A DNA stretch of 64,000 nt from assembly GCF_007679325.1 (NCBI RefSeq), contig NZ_VEGI01000003.1, forward strand, positions 266,144 to 330,143, in the 5' to 3' direction. Below are positions 33,556-42,226 of the stretch, piece by piece. The position numbers were made by a program, and so were the translations under genes. How positions within the stretch are numbered: position 1 is the stretch's first letter; every line of letters begins with the position of its first letter. Below the pieces are notes generated by a model, which did no database searches, was not told the DNA's origin, and worked only from the letters and a program-made list of their open reading frames with translations. The stretch comes from Arthrobacter sp. U41 (GTDB lineage: Bacteria; Actinomycetota; Actinomycetes; Actinomycetales; Micrococcaceae).

Positions 33556-34467
33556 TCAGGCGGTGATAAGCGGCAGGCCGCGAAGCAAACCCTGAAGGGC
33601 CAGGACGTTGCGTGGAATGAACTCAGCCACCGTCAGCCCGACAACGTCGGCGGCGCCTGCCACATCCGTGACGACGCGCTGGACCTGTGCCCGGCTCAAA
33701 CCATCGGGGACCATCCCCAAACCAAGGACCGCCTCATTGCTGTCCACGCTGTCAACGTCCAAATGGATGGCGACCTTGCTCGCTCCGGTAGCGGCCAGCC
33801 ACTGCAGAAGCGGTTCGCTCGTCGTCCGCAGGTCTCCCGGGCTGAACGCGTGCAGGCCCCACGCGTCGATATTCGCGTAGGCGTCCTCAAACCACGAATG
33901 CAGTCCGGCCAGCGCAACCCGGGCCGGATCGATTGTCGCCGGGAGCATGCTGACGATGCCTTGGTCACCGTGACCGGTCAGAGTCGTCACGGCCATGGCG
34001 TGATACCCGTCGTACGCGGTGTTGGGGGTGTCGACGTCGGGGTGGGAGTCGATCCACACGACGGCGAGGTCCCTCCCGTACTTATTCGCGAGCGCGGCGA
34101 ACGGCGCCACACTGACAGAGCAGTCGCCTCCGAGGGTGAGGATGCGGTCCACGTCGTGCCGCCCCAGGGCCTCCAGGGCAGAGGCCAGGGAGGCAGTGAT
34201 CGCGGACCGCGACTCGATACCGTCCGTGGACCCCTCATCCGGGTTTCCTCCGTCGACCGGGACGATCTCGGTTGGCCCGCTATGCGTGGGCAGGATGGCT
34301 TCGAGGACGCGGTTACCGACGGTGTAGGCGCGGCGGGCCTCCTCGATGGGAACCTCGGGCAGCAACAGGGCAACCACGTCCCGGCCGGCACCTTGCCACT
34401 GCGGCCATACCAGGCGGAGGGTGCGTGCACTGTTCATCGGGTCCGGCTCGGTGTCGGGCGTATCCAT
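33556..34467 (-). CDS. Arginase/ureohydrolase family protein with altered metal site
   Basis: A 303-residue protein of the arginase fold. Metal-binding segments are recognisable: LGGDCS (114-117 region), WIDSHPDVDTP (Asp140, His142, Asp144) and HLDVDSVDS (Asp237, Asp239). In canonical arginases and agmatinases the first segment is GGDHS and the His binds Mn(A); here it is Cys116. The rest of the site is intact, so activity with altered metal use is possible, but arginase or agmatinase function should not be assumed. The ATG at 34467 has aagggg seven bases upstream. No arginine or polyamine gene is adjacent. Confidence 0.85.
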   Translation of the reverse strand: MDTPDTEPDPMNSARTLRLVWPQWQGAGRDVVALLLPEVPIEEARRAYTVGNRVLEAILPTHSGPTEIVPVDGGNPDEGSTDGIESRSAITASLASALEALGRHDVDRILTLGGDCSVSVAPFAALANKYGRDLAVVWIDSHPDVDTPNTAYDGYHAMAVTTLTGHGDQGIVSMLPATIDPARVALAGLHSWFEDAYANIDAWGLHAFSPGDLRTTSEPLLQWLAATGASKVAIHLDVDSVDSNEAVLGLGMVPDGLSRAQVQRVVTDVAGAADVVGLTVAEFIPRNVLALQGLLRGLPLITA

Positions 34468-34575
34468 GGGAGTCCCCTTCCCAGCGCTTCAGTGACTTTT
34501 GACACAGGAGTTCGAAAAAAACCGTACTCCCCATTCGTTGCAGAATCAACGGTCCCGATCGAGAGGAGACGAAGT

Positions 34576-34836
34576 ATGCATCCACAGTCGTCCTGACCGC
34601 CGTGACCTGCGCTCCGACTGGATCGGCTCAGCCGGAACATAGCCCGGGAGCTGGCCGCCGCCCAGGCCACGGCACAGACCGCAACAGAGGCGGCCGAGGC
34701 ATCACGGCGGGAAACCGCGGCCGAAGCCACCGCCGCCACCCTCCAGGCCGCCCATGGCGCGCTGGTGGCGCGGATCCCCCAGCCAGCGGCCCGGGTCCGG
34801 AAGACCCCGCCCAGGGAGGCGGGAACCGGGGACTAG
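34576..34836 (+). pseudogene. Decayed small gene with two in-frame TGA codons
   Basis: A strong ribosome binding site (gaggagac) precedes an ATG at 34576, which codes for MHPQSS and then TGA (34594) and a second TGA (34603). The same frame then stays open to 34836 and encodes an Ala/Glu/Arg-rich, coiled-coil-like stretch (RLDRLSRNIARELAAAQATA and onward) ending GTGD. The most economical reading is a small helical protein gene inactivated by substitutions; no other start codon serves the open part. The following 34837-35091 interval shows nothing further. Confidence 0.4.
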
Positions 34837-35091
34837 CGCCGGGATGAAACGCCAGCATAGGGGCCACCGATCAGGTCACTACCGCCGGCGGGCTACCGCG
34901 CGACGCTCCGTGTCGCTTGCCATTGGAAAATGTGGCGGGTCAGGTTCTGAAGAAGCGCTTCCAGAGACCGGGCTTCGGAAACCTCCAGCGGGCAGCAGCA
35001 GTCAAGGTGACGAAAAAGTGACGGGCACGCTGAGAATGGATCGAAAACGGAGGGAATGCTCAAAGCAATCCGTTTGTCAACGAAAACGACA

Positions 35092-35123
35092 GAACCCCCG
35101 GAAATCGTTGATTTCCAGGGGTT
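35092..35123 (-). terminator. Terminator of tRNA-Thr(CGT)
   Basis: gaaccccCGGAAATC (from 35092) pairs with GATTTCCaggggttc (to 35123) with one bulge. It begins eight bases beyond the tRNA 3' end on the minus strand. Confidence 0.75.
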
Positions 35124-35130
35124 CTTTCCG

Positions 35131-35203
35131 AGCTTCCTGCCAGAATCGAACTGGCGACCTTCTCATTACGAGTGAGACGCTCTACCAACTGAGCTAAGGA
35201 AGC
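35131..35203 (-). tRNA. tRNA-Thr(CGT)
   Basis: A 73-base class I tRNA on the minus strand. Acceptor arms gcttcct and aggaagc pair perfectly, the D arm has ttagctcagttggtagagc, and the T arm has gttcgattc. The anticodon loop cactcgtaatg gives CGT, reading ACG threonine codons. CCA is not encoded. Confidence 0.95.
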
Positions 35204-35297
35204 AACCGCGTGAAGTGTTCGGGTGACCCGGTCGCTTCATGCCAGAGATAACTGTAGTTGAGTCCTCCGGCCCGGGTCAAAATGAGGGCGGGACGCC

Positions 35298-36863
35298 TCA
35301 GCAGACGGTGTTGTCCGCAGGGGTCTTGCCGTCCACGAGGTAGCCGTCCACCGCATCGCCGATGCACTCACCTGCGCGGCCGTAGGCCGTGTGGCCCTCG
35401 CCCTCCCACGTCAGCAGCGCTGCGGTACCCAGCTGCTTGCGCAGCTCCGTGGCCCACTCCACCGGGGTGGCAGGGTCACCTGTGGTGCCGATCACGAGGA
35501 TGTCCGTGGAGCCCTTGTACTCCGCCGGAGCGGGGGTCCGGACGTTTTTGTACGGCCAGTCCAGGCAGCTGGTGCCACCGTAGGCGAAGTAGGAGCCCAG
35601 CGTGGGGGAGTCCTGGCGCAGCTGCTGCTCGTCAGCCCGCATCCCGGCCGTATCCGTCACCATCGGGTAGTCCAGGCAGTTGATGGCAGAGAACGCGAAG
35701 CTCGAATTCCCGGAGTAGCTGCCGTTCGGCTCCCGGTCCGCGCCGAAGTCAGCGAGCCGCAGCATCGGCGTCACGTCGCCCTTCAGCGCGCTGTCCAGGG
35801 CCTGCGTCAGCAGGGGCCAGTTGTCATCGTTGTAGAACGGCAGGATGAAGCCGCTGACAAACATGGAGGCGTTGACTACCCGGCCGTCCTTCGCGGCCCG
35901 CGGGTCCGCCTCCACAGCAGCGATGATGTCCTGGATCTGCGCGACGGCGTCGTCCGGGGTGCCGCTGAGCGGGCAGTCGCTTCCTTCGAGGCAGTGCGTC
36001 ACGTAGGCACGGATGGCCTTCTCGAACGCCTTCGCCTGCCCGCTGGTCAGCTCCTCATAGCTCAGCGAAGGATCCATCGCGCCGTCGAGGACCATCCGGC
36101 CGACGTTGTCCGGGAACAGCGAGGCGTACGTGGAGCCAAGGAAGGTGCCGTAGGAGTAGCCCAGGTAGTTCAGCTTGGTGTCGTTGAGCACGGCGCGCAG
36201 AATGTCCAGGTCCTTGGCTGCACTGGCTGTGTCGATGTGGCCAAGGACGGGACCGGTCTTCTCCGCACACTGGGCGGCGATGGCCTTGTTGTCTGCGATG
36301 GACTCGGCCAGCCCGGCGTCCGTGCCGAGGTCATAGACCTTGGCCCGGGCGGCGTCGCGCTCCTGGTCGGTCATGCACGTGACCGGCGCCGAGCGTTTCA
36401 CCCCGCGCGGATCGAATCCGACGATGTCGTAGTTGGAGCGGACCTTTTCCGAGATGTTGGTGGAGCCGGCGTCCCGGACAAAGTCGTAGCCGGAGCCGCC
36501 GGGGCCGCCGGGGTTGACCAGCAGGCTGCCCTTCTTGTTGCTGCCCTCGCTGGGCAGTCTGAGCGCCGCGATTTCAATGGTCTCGCCGTCGGGCTTGCTG
36601 TAGTCCATCGGGACCTTGACCTTGGCGCACTCGAAGTCTGACTCGCACTCGGCCCAGTCGACCTGCTGGGTGTAGTAGCTGCGGAGTTCGGCGGGAGCGG
36701 CGTCGGCGATCTCGGGATTCGGCGTGCTGGCGTCTTTCGCCCCGCTGTTGCCGCCGAGGAGGGTGCACGAGGAGAGCGTCAGGGCCAGGGCCATGGCCCC
36801 GAGTGCCCGCATGCCGATCGCTAGGGATCGGGATCTGGCGGGCACGGCTCGTGCAGACTTCAT
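35298..36863 (-). CDS. Lipoprotein alpha/beta hydrolase, TAP family
   Basis: A 521-residue exported hydrolase of the tripeptidyl-aminopeptidase type. The signal peptide ends in a lipobox (LTLSSC, Cys about 33), so it should be a membrane-anchored lipoprotein on the outer face. The alpha/beta-hydrolase domain has the oxyanion segment NPGGPGGSG, nucleophile GYSYGT, and a C-terminal TAP-like domain with Asp in GTTGDPATP and His in EGEGHTAYG. It probably trims peptides or esters outside the cell. The ATG has aaggag six bases upstream. It lies 40 bases after holB on the same strand, so it may belong to the tmk-holB transcript. Confidence 0.92.
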   Translation of the reverse strand: MKSARAVPARSRSLAIGMRALGAMALALTLSSCTLLGGNSGAKDASTPNPEIADAAPAELRSYYTQQVDWAECESDFECAKVKVPMDYSKPDGETIEIAALRLPSEGSNKKGSLLVNPGGPGGSGYDFVRDAGSTNISEKVRSNYDIVGFDPRGVKRSAPVTCMTDQERDAARAKVYDLGTDAGLAESIADNKAIAAQCAEKTGPVLGHIDTASAAKDLDILRAVLNDTKLNYLGYSYGTFLGSTYASLFPDNVGRMVLDGAMDPSLSYEELTSGQAKAFEKAIRAYVTHCLEGSDCPLSGTPDDAVAQIQDIIAAVEADPRAAKDGRVVNASMFVSGFILPFYNDDNWPLLTQALDSALKGDVTPMLRLADFGADREPNGSYSGNSSFAFSAINCLDYPMVTDTAGMRADEQQLRQDSPTLGSYFAYGGTSCLDWPYKNVRTPAPAEYKGSTDILVIGTTGDPATPVEWATELRKQLGTAALLTWEGEGHTAYGRAGECIGDAVDGYLVDGKTPADNTVC

Positions 36864-36903
36864 ACGGTTCTCCTTGGAGGGGACGGGGTCACGGGATGGT
36901 CCC

Positions 36904-38046
36904 TCAGATGAGGCTGGCTGCCATGGACTCGATGGTCAGCAGCGGGGCCACGTTGGAGGTGGTGATCCGTTTGCGGGCCTTGTTGATGGCGTCCATGCGG
37001 GCAAGGGTGGTTTCGGCGGAGGAGTGGCGGGCGAACTCCTCGAGTTCACTCCTGAGTTCAACGTTGACCAGCTCCACGGCGTTCCCCATCTGGATGATCA
37101 GCACATCCCTGTAGAAGGACAGCAGGTCGGTGAGCGTGCGGTCAAGGGAATCGGTCACCGAACGCTTGGCGCGGCGCTTCTGGTCATCCTCCAGCTGCTT
37201 GACCTGGCCGCGCATGGCCGGCGGCAGCGTGCCGCTTTCGGGCGCCCCGAGGGTGGCCAGCAGGGCGGCTTTTTCCGCCGCGTCGCGCTCATCGTTGGAG
37301 CTGTTGGCTTCCTCCGTGGCGATCTTGACGAGCTTTTCGGCCATCAACACCGCGGCAGTGACACCCCGGAGGCCCAGGGGGAACCGCACGGTCTCGAGCC
37401 GCCGCTCACGGGCTTCGGGATCGCGGGCCAGCCGCCGGGCGATCCCGACATGGCTTTGCGCGGCCCGGGCCGCACGTTCGGCGACGGCGGGGTCGACGCC
37501 GTCGCGCTTCACCAGCAGCGCCGCGACGTCGGCCGCGGGCGGAAGCCGCAGCGCCACCGGGCGGCAGCGGGAACGGATGGTGACGAGGACATCGGCGGGG
37601 GACGGCGCGCAGAGCATCCAGACGGTGCGGGGAGTCGGTTCCTCGATCGCTTTGAGCAGCACGTTCGTGGTGCGTTCCGCCATCCGGTCCGCGTCCTCCA
37701 CCACAATGATGCGCCAGCGCGCCGAGGACGGCCGGTTCCCGGCGGTGGAGACCAGATCACGGGCCTCATCGATGGTGATGGTGACCTTTTCGGTGCGCAC
37801 AAAGGCCACATCGGAGTGTGTTTCGCCCAGGATCGTCAGGCAGGCGGCGCATTCGCCGCAGCCGCGCAGGTTGACGTCGTCCTGGTCGCAGTTCAGGGCG
37901 GCGGCAAAGGCCTTCGCCGCGTTGGACCGGCCCGAACCCGGCGGGCCGGTGAAGAGCCACGCATGGGTCAGGCCTTCGCCCTGGGCTGCCTGGCGCAGTT
38001 GGTCCACGACGGCGGGCTGGCCCTGGAGGTCGTCCCAGACGCTCAT
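36904..38046 (-). CDS. holB: DNA polymerase III subunit delta'
   Basis: A 380-residue clamp-loader subunit. The AAA+ domain (1-210) has the P-loop TGPPGSGRS, a four-cysteine zinc module (CDQDDVNLRGCGECAAC), the Walker B region IIVVEDADRM and the sensor segment TIRSRC. The C-terminal part is the helical collar domain. Delta' works with delta and tau to load the beta sliding clamp during replication. Its ATG overlaps the tmk stop codon in an ATGA arrangement, so translation is coupled; tmk-holB pairing is common in bacteria. Confidence 0.95.
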   Translation of the reverse strand: MSVWDDLQGQPAVVDQLRQAAQGEGLTHAWLFTGPPGSGRSNAAKAFAAALNCDQDDVNLRGCGECAACLTILGETHSDVAFVRTEKVTITIDEARDLVSTAGNRPSSARWRIIVVEDADRMAERTTNVLLKAIEEPTPRTVWMLCAPSPADVLVTIRSRCRPVALRLPPAADVAALLVKRDGVDPAVAERAARAAQSHVGIARRLARDPEARERRLETVRFPLGLRGVTAAVLMAEKLVKIATEEANSSNDERDAAEKAALLATLGAPESGTLPPAMRGQVKQLEDDQKRRAKRSVTDSLDRTLTDLLSFYRDVLIIQMGNAVELVNVELRSELEEFARHSSAETTLARMDAINKARKRITTSNVAPLLTIESMAASLI

Positions 38047-38699
38047 GCTTTGACCCTGCGGGGGAGGGGCAACAAGGCCTCGACCCGCTCGAGGATCCGG
38101 GCGGCCAGGTCCTCGACCGGGAGGCGGGCGGGGAGGACGAGGTAGTGCTCTGGCCTGGCCGCGGCGAGGTTGAGGAAGGCGGTCCGGATTCTGGCGTGGA
38201 ATTCATCGGCCTCCGATTCCAGCCGGTCCTCGGCGGCGTCGCCTGCCGTGCGGCGGCGGCGCCCCACCTCGGGGTCGACGTCGAGCAGCACCGTGAGGTC
38301 CGGCTGCAGGCCCGACGTGGCCCAGTGGTTGATGTCCCGGACGGCGTCGGTGCCGAGGTTCCGGCCCGCGCCCTGGTAGGCGACCGAGGAGTCGATGTAG
38401 CGGTCGGTGAGGACGATCTCGCCGCGCTCCAGGGCGGGGCGGATGACCTGGCTGGCGTGGGCGGCGCGGGACGCCGCGAAAATCAGGGCCTCGGTGTGCG
38501 CGTCGATGTGGCCGTGGCCGTGGTCCAGGACCAGGGAACGGAGCTTCTCGCCGATCGGAGTGCCGCCCGGCTCCCGGGTCCGCAGCACCGTCAGGCCGCG
38601 CGACTCGAGCGCCGCGGCCAGCGCAGCCGCCTGCGTGGACTTGCCGGCGCCGTCGCCGCCTTCGAAGGCGATAAACAGTCCGGGGTTCTGGGTAGTCAC
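38043..38699 (-). CDS. tmk: Thymidylate kinase
   Basis: A 218-residue kinase with the P-loop EGGDGAGKST, the DR(Y) motif LTDRYIDSSVAYQG and a LID region with arginines (RRRRTAGDAAEDRLE). It converts dTMP to dTDP with ATP for DNA synthesis. The start is a GTG at 38699; holB overlaps its end by four bases. It is divergent from the PLP-enzyme gene, with the promoter region in the 88-base gap. Confidence 0.95.
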   Translation of the reverse strand: MTTQNPGLFIAFEGGDGAGKSTQAAALAAALESRGLTVLRTREPGGTPIGEKLRSLVLDHGHGHIDAHTEALIFAASRAAHASQVIRPALERGEIVLTDRYIDSSVAYQGAGRNLGTDAVRDINHWATSGLQPDLTVLLDVDPEVGRRRRTAGDAAEDRLESEADEFHARIRTAFLNLAAARPEHYLVLPARLPVEDLAARILERVEALLPLPRRVKA

Positions 38700-38787
38700 T
38701 GTTCTAGCCTACCGACAATCCCTGACAGAAACGCGCCGCGGCGTCACGGCTTGGGCGCCCTGCCGGGCCCCGAAGTACCCTGTGACC

Positions 38788-40008
38788 ATGAGTCTTTCCG
38801 AACAACAGGCAGCCGCGCTTTCCGCAGAAACAGTCGTTGTGGCGGCCGCCCGCCCGCCGCGTGAACGCGACGCACCTGTCAATCCTCCGCTGGTGCTGTC
38901 CTCCACCTATTTCGGAACGGGTCCGCTGGGGGACGGCGACCGCGGCTACGGGCGCTACTCCAACCCCACCTGGGACCCCTTCGAGGAAGCCCTCAGCCAG
39001 CTCGAAGGCGCCGCGCTTCCCGGCCTGCTCTACGCCTCCGGCCTTGCCGCCGTCAGTTCGGCCCTATCCCTGGTGCCCGCCGGAGGCGTGCTGGTTATGC
39101 CGTCCCACAGCTACGCGGGCTCCCTGGTAATGGCCACGGAACTTGCCGGGAAGGGCTTCCTGGAACTGCGCACCGTGGACATCGCGGACACCGACGCCGT
39201 CCTGGCGCAGCTCGCTCCGGCGGACGGACGGCCCGCCGATATGCTCTGGCTGGAGAGCCCCACCAACCCGATGCTGGGCGTCGCGGACATCCGTGCGCTG
39301 ACAGCCGCCGCGCACGCGGCCGGCGCCGTCGTCGTCACGGACAACACCTTCTCGACGCCCCTGGTGCAGCAGCCGCTGGCACTGGGCTCCGACGTCGTCC
39401 TGCACTCGGTGACGAAGTACCTCTCCGGCCACTCCGACGTCGTGCTGGGCGCCCTGGTGACGTCCGATGCCGGACTCCGCGCCACGCTGCTGCACCACCG
39501 CACCATCCACGGCGGCATCGCCGGGCCCTTTGAGGCCTGGCTGGCGCTGCGCGGGCTGCGCACGCTGGCCCTGCGGGTTGAGCGGTCGCAGGCCTCGGCG
39601 GCGGTGCTGGCCGAGCGGCTGCGCACCCATCCCCGGGTGAGCAGCATCCGGTTCCCGGGACTTGCCTCCGATCCCGGCCACGAACGGGCCAAGAGCCAGA
39701 TGAAAGGGTTCGGCTCGGTGCTGTGCATCGAAATGGCCCCAGTCGCCCGCGGCGGGAACGGCGCCGACGGCGGCCACACTAGCGGCCTCAGCGGAGCCGA
39801 CGCCGCGGACCGGATGATCCGTGCACTGAAGCTGTGGCTCCCGGCCACCTCCCTGGGTGGCGTGGAGTCCCTGATCGAACGGCGGCGGCGGCATACGGCC
39901 GAGCCGGCCAGTGTGCCGGACAACCTGGTCCGGATGAGCGTCGGGATCGAAAACGTCGAGGACCTTTGGGCCGATTTGGAGCAGGCTCTGGCCACTCTGG
40001 ACGGTTAG
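38788..40008 (+). CDS. Cys/Met metabolism PLP-dependent enzyme (cystathionine gamma-synthase-like)
   Basis: A 406-residue fold-type I PLP enzyme. The PLP lysine is Lys210 in HSVTKYLSGHSD. Other family motifs are ASGLAAVSS, SPTNPMLGVADI, DNTFSTPLVQQPL and SLGGVESLIE. The family covers cystathionine gamma-synthase, cystathionine gamma-lyase and methionine gamma-lyase; the sequence alone does not separate them. An Ala/Gly-rich insertion around residue 325-335 is not typical. The ATG at 38788 is used. A DUF2516 gene follows nine bases after the stop, so the two are probably co-transcribed. Confidence 0.9.
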   Translation: MSLSEQQAAALSAETVVVAAARPPRERDAPVNPPLVLSSTYFGTGPLGDGDRGYGRYSNPTWDPFEEALSQLEGAALPGLLYASGLAAVSSALSLVPAGGVLVMPSHSYAGSLVMATELAGKGFLELRTVDIADTDAVLAQLAPADGRPADMLWLESPTNPMLGVADIRALTAAAHAAGAVVVTDNTFSTPLVQQPLALGSDVVLHSVTKYLSGHSDVVLGALVTSDAGLRATLLHHRTIHGGIAGPFEAWLALRGLRTLALRVERSQASAAVLAERLRTHPRVSSIRFPGLASDPGHERAKSQMKGFGSVLCIEMAPVARGGNGADGGHTSGLSGADAADRMIRALKLWLPATSLGGVESLIERRRRHTAEPASVPDNLVRMSVGIENVEDLWADLEQALATLDG

Positions 40009-40017
40009 GCTGGGGGG

Positions 40018-40371
40018 ATGGACGGAAGAGCGCTTATTTACTATGTCGAAACAGGGATCTATTTTCTCCTGGCCCTGGTAGCCCTTGCCCTCGAGGTGTG
40101 GGCATTCTTTGACTGCCTGCGGCACAAGGGGAACGCCTTCGAAGCCGTGTCCAAGCGCACCAAGACCTTCTGGCTGGCCGTCACCGGCGGCGCCCTGGCC
40201 GTCGGCCTGCTCTCCCTGCTGGGCGGCGGCGGTGGCCTCCTGGGCCCGCTGGGACTGTTCGGCCTGGTCGCCGTAACGGCGGCGTCCGTCTACCTCGCCG
40301 ATGTCCGCCCTGCCGTCAAGGACGCCGGCCGCGGCGGCAGCCGCAACATGGGCCCCTACGGCCCCTGGTGA
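40018..40371 (+). CDS. DUF2516 family membrane protein
   Basis: A 117-residue protein with three hydrophobic helices (about 8-30, 50-70 and 75-95) and a short Gly/Arg-rich tail ending MGPYGPW. The order helix - WAFFDCLRHKGNAFEAV loop - helix matches DUF2516, an actinobacterial membrane family without known function. It follows the PLP enzyme by nine bases and ends ten bases before the facing methyltransferase gene. Confidence 0.85.
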   Translation: MDGRALIYYVETGIYFLLALVALALEVWAFFDCLRHKGNAFEAVSKRTKTFWLAVTGGALAVGLLSLLGGGGGLLGPLGLFGLVAVTAASVYLADVRPAVKDAGRGGSRNMGPYGPW

Positions 40372-40381
40372 CCTTTCCGGA

Positions 40382-41272
40382 TTAACCCGGCGCCACCGCG
40401 TCCCAGCCGACCGTAAGTTCTCCCAGCCGCCACCGGGACGGGCCGTCCTGGACCGGCCAGCCGCCGTCGCGCAGTGACCGGCACATGGCCGTCCAGCGTT
40501 GCCGGTTTCCGAAGGACGCCAGCGGCGCCGCCTCCAGCCAGGCCTTGTCCATGGCCTGCAGGAAGAGCTGAATCCGCTCGCCCGGGACGTTCCGGTGGAT
40601 AAGGGCTTTCGGCAACCGCTCGGCCACCTCTGACGGCAACACAAAACTGCCGAACCGCATCGACAGGCTCAGGCTCAGCGGCCGCTCGGCGTCGAGCGCC
40701 ACCCACGTCACCCGGCGGCCGATCTCGTCGCAGGTGCCGTCAATGAACAGCCCGCCCGGCGCCAGCCGCCCCTGCACCAGCCGCCAGATGGCCGCGACGT
40801 CGGCTTCCTCGTACTGCCGCAGCACATTGAAGGCCCGCACCAGGACGGGACGGCCGGGCACCGGCAGTTCGAACCCGCCCAGCTGGAAGCTCAGCCCGGG
40901 CCGTTCCAGCTCCCGGGCCAGCCGGACCCTCTCGGGCTCGATCTCGATTCCGACCACCCGCACGTCGGGCCGGATCACGGACAGCCGGTCAAAGAGTTCG
41001 ACGGCGGTGGCCGGGGAGGCGCCGTAGCCCAGATCCACAACAAGGGGATCGGCCGCAGTGCGCAGCCGCCAGGCCTGCGTTCCGGTCAGCCAGCGGTCCA
41101 GCCGGCGCATCCGGTTGGGGTTGGTGGTGCCGCGGGTAATGTTGCCCACCGGCCGGCCGGCGCGGGATCCGCCTTTGTCCACGCCGCGTTTGTCCGCGCC
41201 GCGTTTGTCCACTACGCGTTTGTCCACTACGTGGGGGTGCGGGGGCGCCACCCGCTCAGCCTTCTGCACCAC
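40382..41272 (-). CDS. Class I SAM-dependent methyltransferase-like protein
   Basis: A 296-residue protein. Residues 10-35 are built of a repeated VDKR/GADKR pattern and look disordered. The Rossmann methyltransferase domain follows, with motif [17 protein letters not shown], the acidic residue in [11 protein letters not shown] and the motif IV/V region [11 protein letters not shown]. The substrate is unknown. The N-terminal repeat comes from a 15-bp DNA tandem repeat, so length may vary between strains; a shorter start after the repeat (near the NRMRRLDRW segment) is possible. Confidence 0.82.
   Translation of the reverse strand: MVQKAERVAPPHPHVVDKRVVDKRGADKRGVDKGGSRAGRPVGNITRGTTNPNRMRRLDRWLTGTQAWRLRTAADPLVVDLGYGASPATAVELFDRLSVIRPDVRVVGIEIEPERVRLARELERPGLSFQLGGFELPVPGRPVLVRAFNVLRQYEEADVAAIWRLVQGRLAPGGLFIDGTCDEIGRRVTWVALDAERPLSLSLSMRFGSFVLPSEVAERLPKALIHRNVPGERIQLFLQAMDKAWLEAAPLASFGNRQRWTAMCRSLRDGGWPVQDGPSRWRLGELTVGWDAVAPG
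41174..41233. repeat. 15-bp tandem repeat, four units
   Basis: Units at 41174-41188, 41189-41203, 41204-41218 and 41219-41233 share tttgtcc followed by an 8-base variable end. They encode the repeated VDKR-type N-terminus of the methyltransferase on the minus strand and keep its frame. Confidence 0.85.
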
Positions 41273-41362
41273 CTGCCCACCTTATCCTCCGGCGCGGCAC
41301 TCCAGCGCGGGCTTGATGTAACGCACGGCACTGCCCGCGGCCGCTCCGCTAGGATGAAAACC

Positions 41363-42109
41363 ATGACTTATAAGCTGATTCTGCTGCGCCACGGCCACAG
41401 CGAATGGAACGCCAAGAACCTGTTCACCGGCTGGGTGGACGTTGACCTCAACGACCAGGGCCGGGCCGAGGCGATCCGCGGCGGCGAGCTTCTTGTGGAG
41501 AACAACATCCTCCCGGACGTCGTCTACACCTCTCTGCTGAAGCGGGCCATCAACACCGCCAACATGACCCTCGACAAGGCCGACCGCGGCTGGATCCCGG
41601 TCAAGCGCGACTGGCGGCTCAACGAACGCCACTACGGCGCGCTGCAGGGCAAGGACAAGGCGCAGACCCTCGCCGAATACGGTGAAGAGCAGTTCATGAC
41701 CTGGCGCCGGTCCTACGACACCCCGCCGCCGCCCCTGGCCGACGACTCCGAGTACTCCCAGGCCCACGATCCGCGCTATGCGGACCTCGGCGACGACCTG
41801 CCCCGCACCGAGTGCCTCAAGGACGTCCTGGTCCGCCTGATGCCCTACTGGGAATCGGACATCAAGGAAGACCTCAAGGCCGGCAAAACCGTCCTGGTCA
41901 CGGCCCACGGCAACTCCCTGCGCGCCCTCGTCAAGCACCTGGACGGCATCAGCGACGAGGCCATCGCCGGGTTGAACATCCCCACGGGCATCCCCCTGGT
42001 CTACGAGCTGGACGAGAACTTCCAGCCGGTCAACCCGGGCGGCACCTACCTCGATCCCGAGGCCGCAGCCGAAGCTATCCAGGCCGTCGCCAACCAGGGC
42101 AAGAAGTAG
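41363..42109 (+). CDS. gpmA: 2,3-bisphosphoglycerate-dependent phosphoglycerate mutase
   Basis: A 248-residue enzyme with the catalytic [10 protein letters not shown] motif (phosphohistidine His10), the ERHYGALQG segment and the second histidine in [12 protein letters not shown]. It interconverts 3- and 2-phosphoglycerate in glycolysis and gluconeogenesis. The ATG at 41363 is favoured because agga lies eight bases upstream; an ATG at 41354 would add three residues. It is single and ends in an exceptionally long terminator. Confidence 0.95.
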   Translation: MTYKLILLRHGHSEWNAKNLFTGWVDVDLNDQGRAEAIRGGELLVENNILPDVVYTSLLKRAINTANMTLDKADRGWIPVKRDWRLNERHYGALQGKDKAQTLAEYGEEQFMTWRRSYDTPPPPLADDSEYSQAHDPRYADLGDDLPRTECLKDVLVRLMPYWESDIKEDLKAGKTVLVTAHGNSLRALVKHLDGISDEAIAGLNIPTGIPLVYELDENFQPVNPGGTYLDPEAAAEAIQAVANQGKK

Positions 42110-42131
42110 CGTCCGGCTCACGCAGCCACTG

Positions 42132-42185
42132 AACATACGACGCCGGCCGGTCACCTCGCAAGGTGACCGGCCGGCGTCGTATGTT
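42132..42185. terminator. Bidirectional terminator between gpmA and phoU
   Basis: A perfect 25-bp stem (42132-42156 with 42161-42185) closes a cgca loop. It lies 23 bases after the gpmA stop and about 40 bases from the phoU stop, and can serve both convergent genes. Confidence 0.85.
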
Positions 42186-42226
42186 GTGAAGTCTGGACCC
42201 TGTTCCCCCGCCCCGGGGTCTGAAAG

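Noticed and set aside
34594..34605. Selenocysteine or programmed read-through at TGA codons
   Set aside because: Two TGA codons nine bases apart after only six sense codons, no SECIS-like hairpin recognised, and no selenoprotein context. Decay is simpler.
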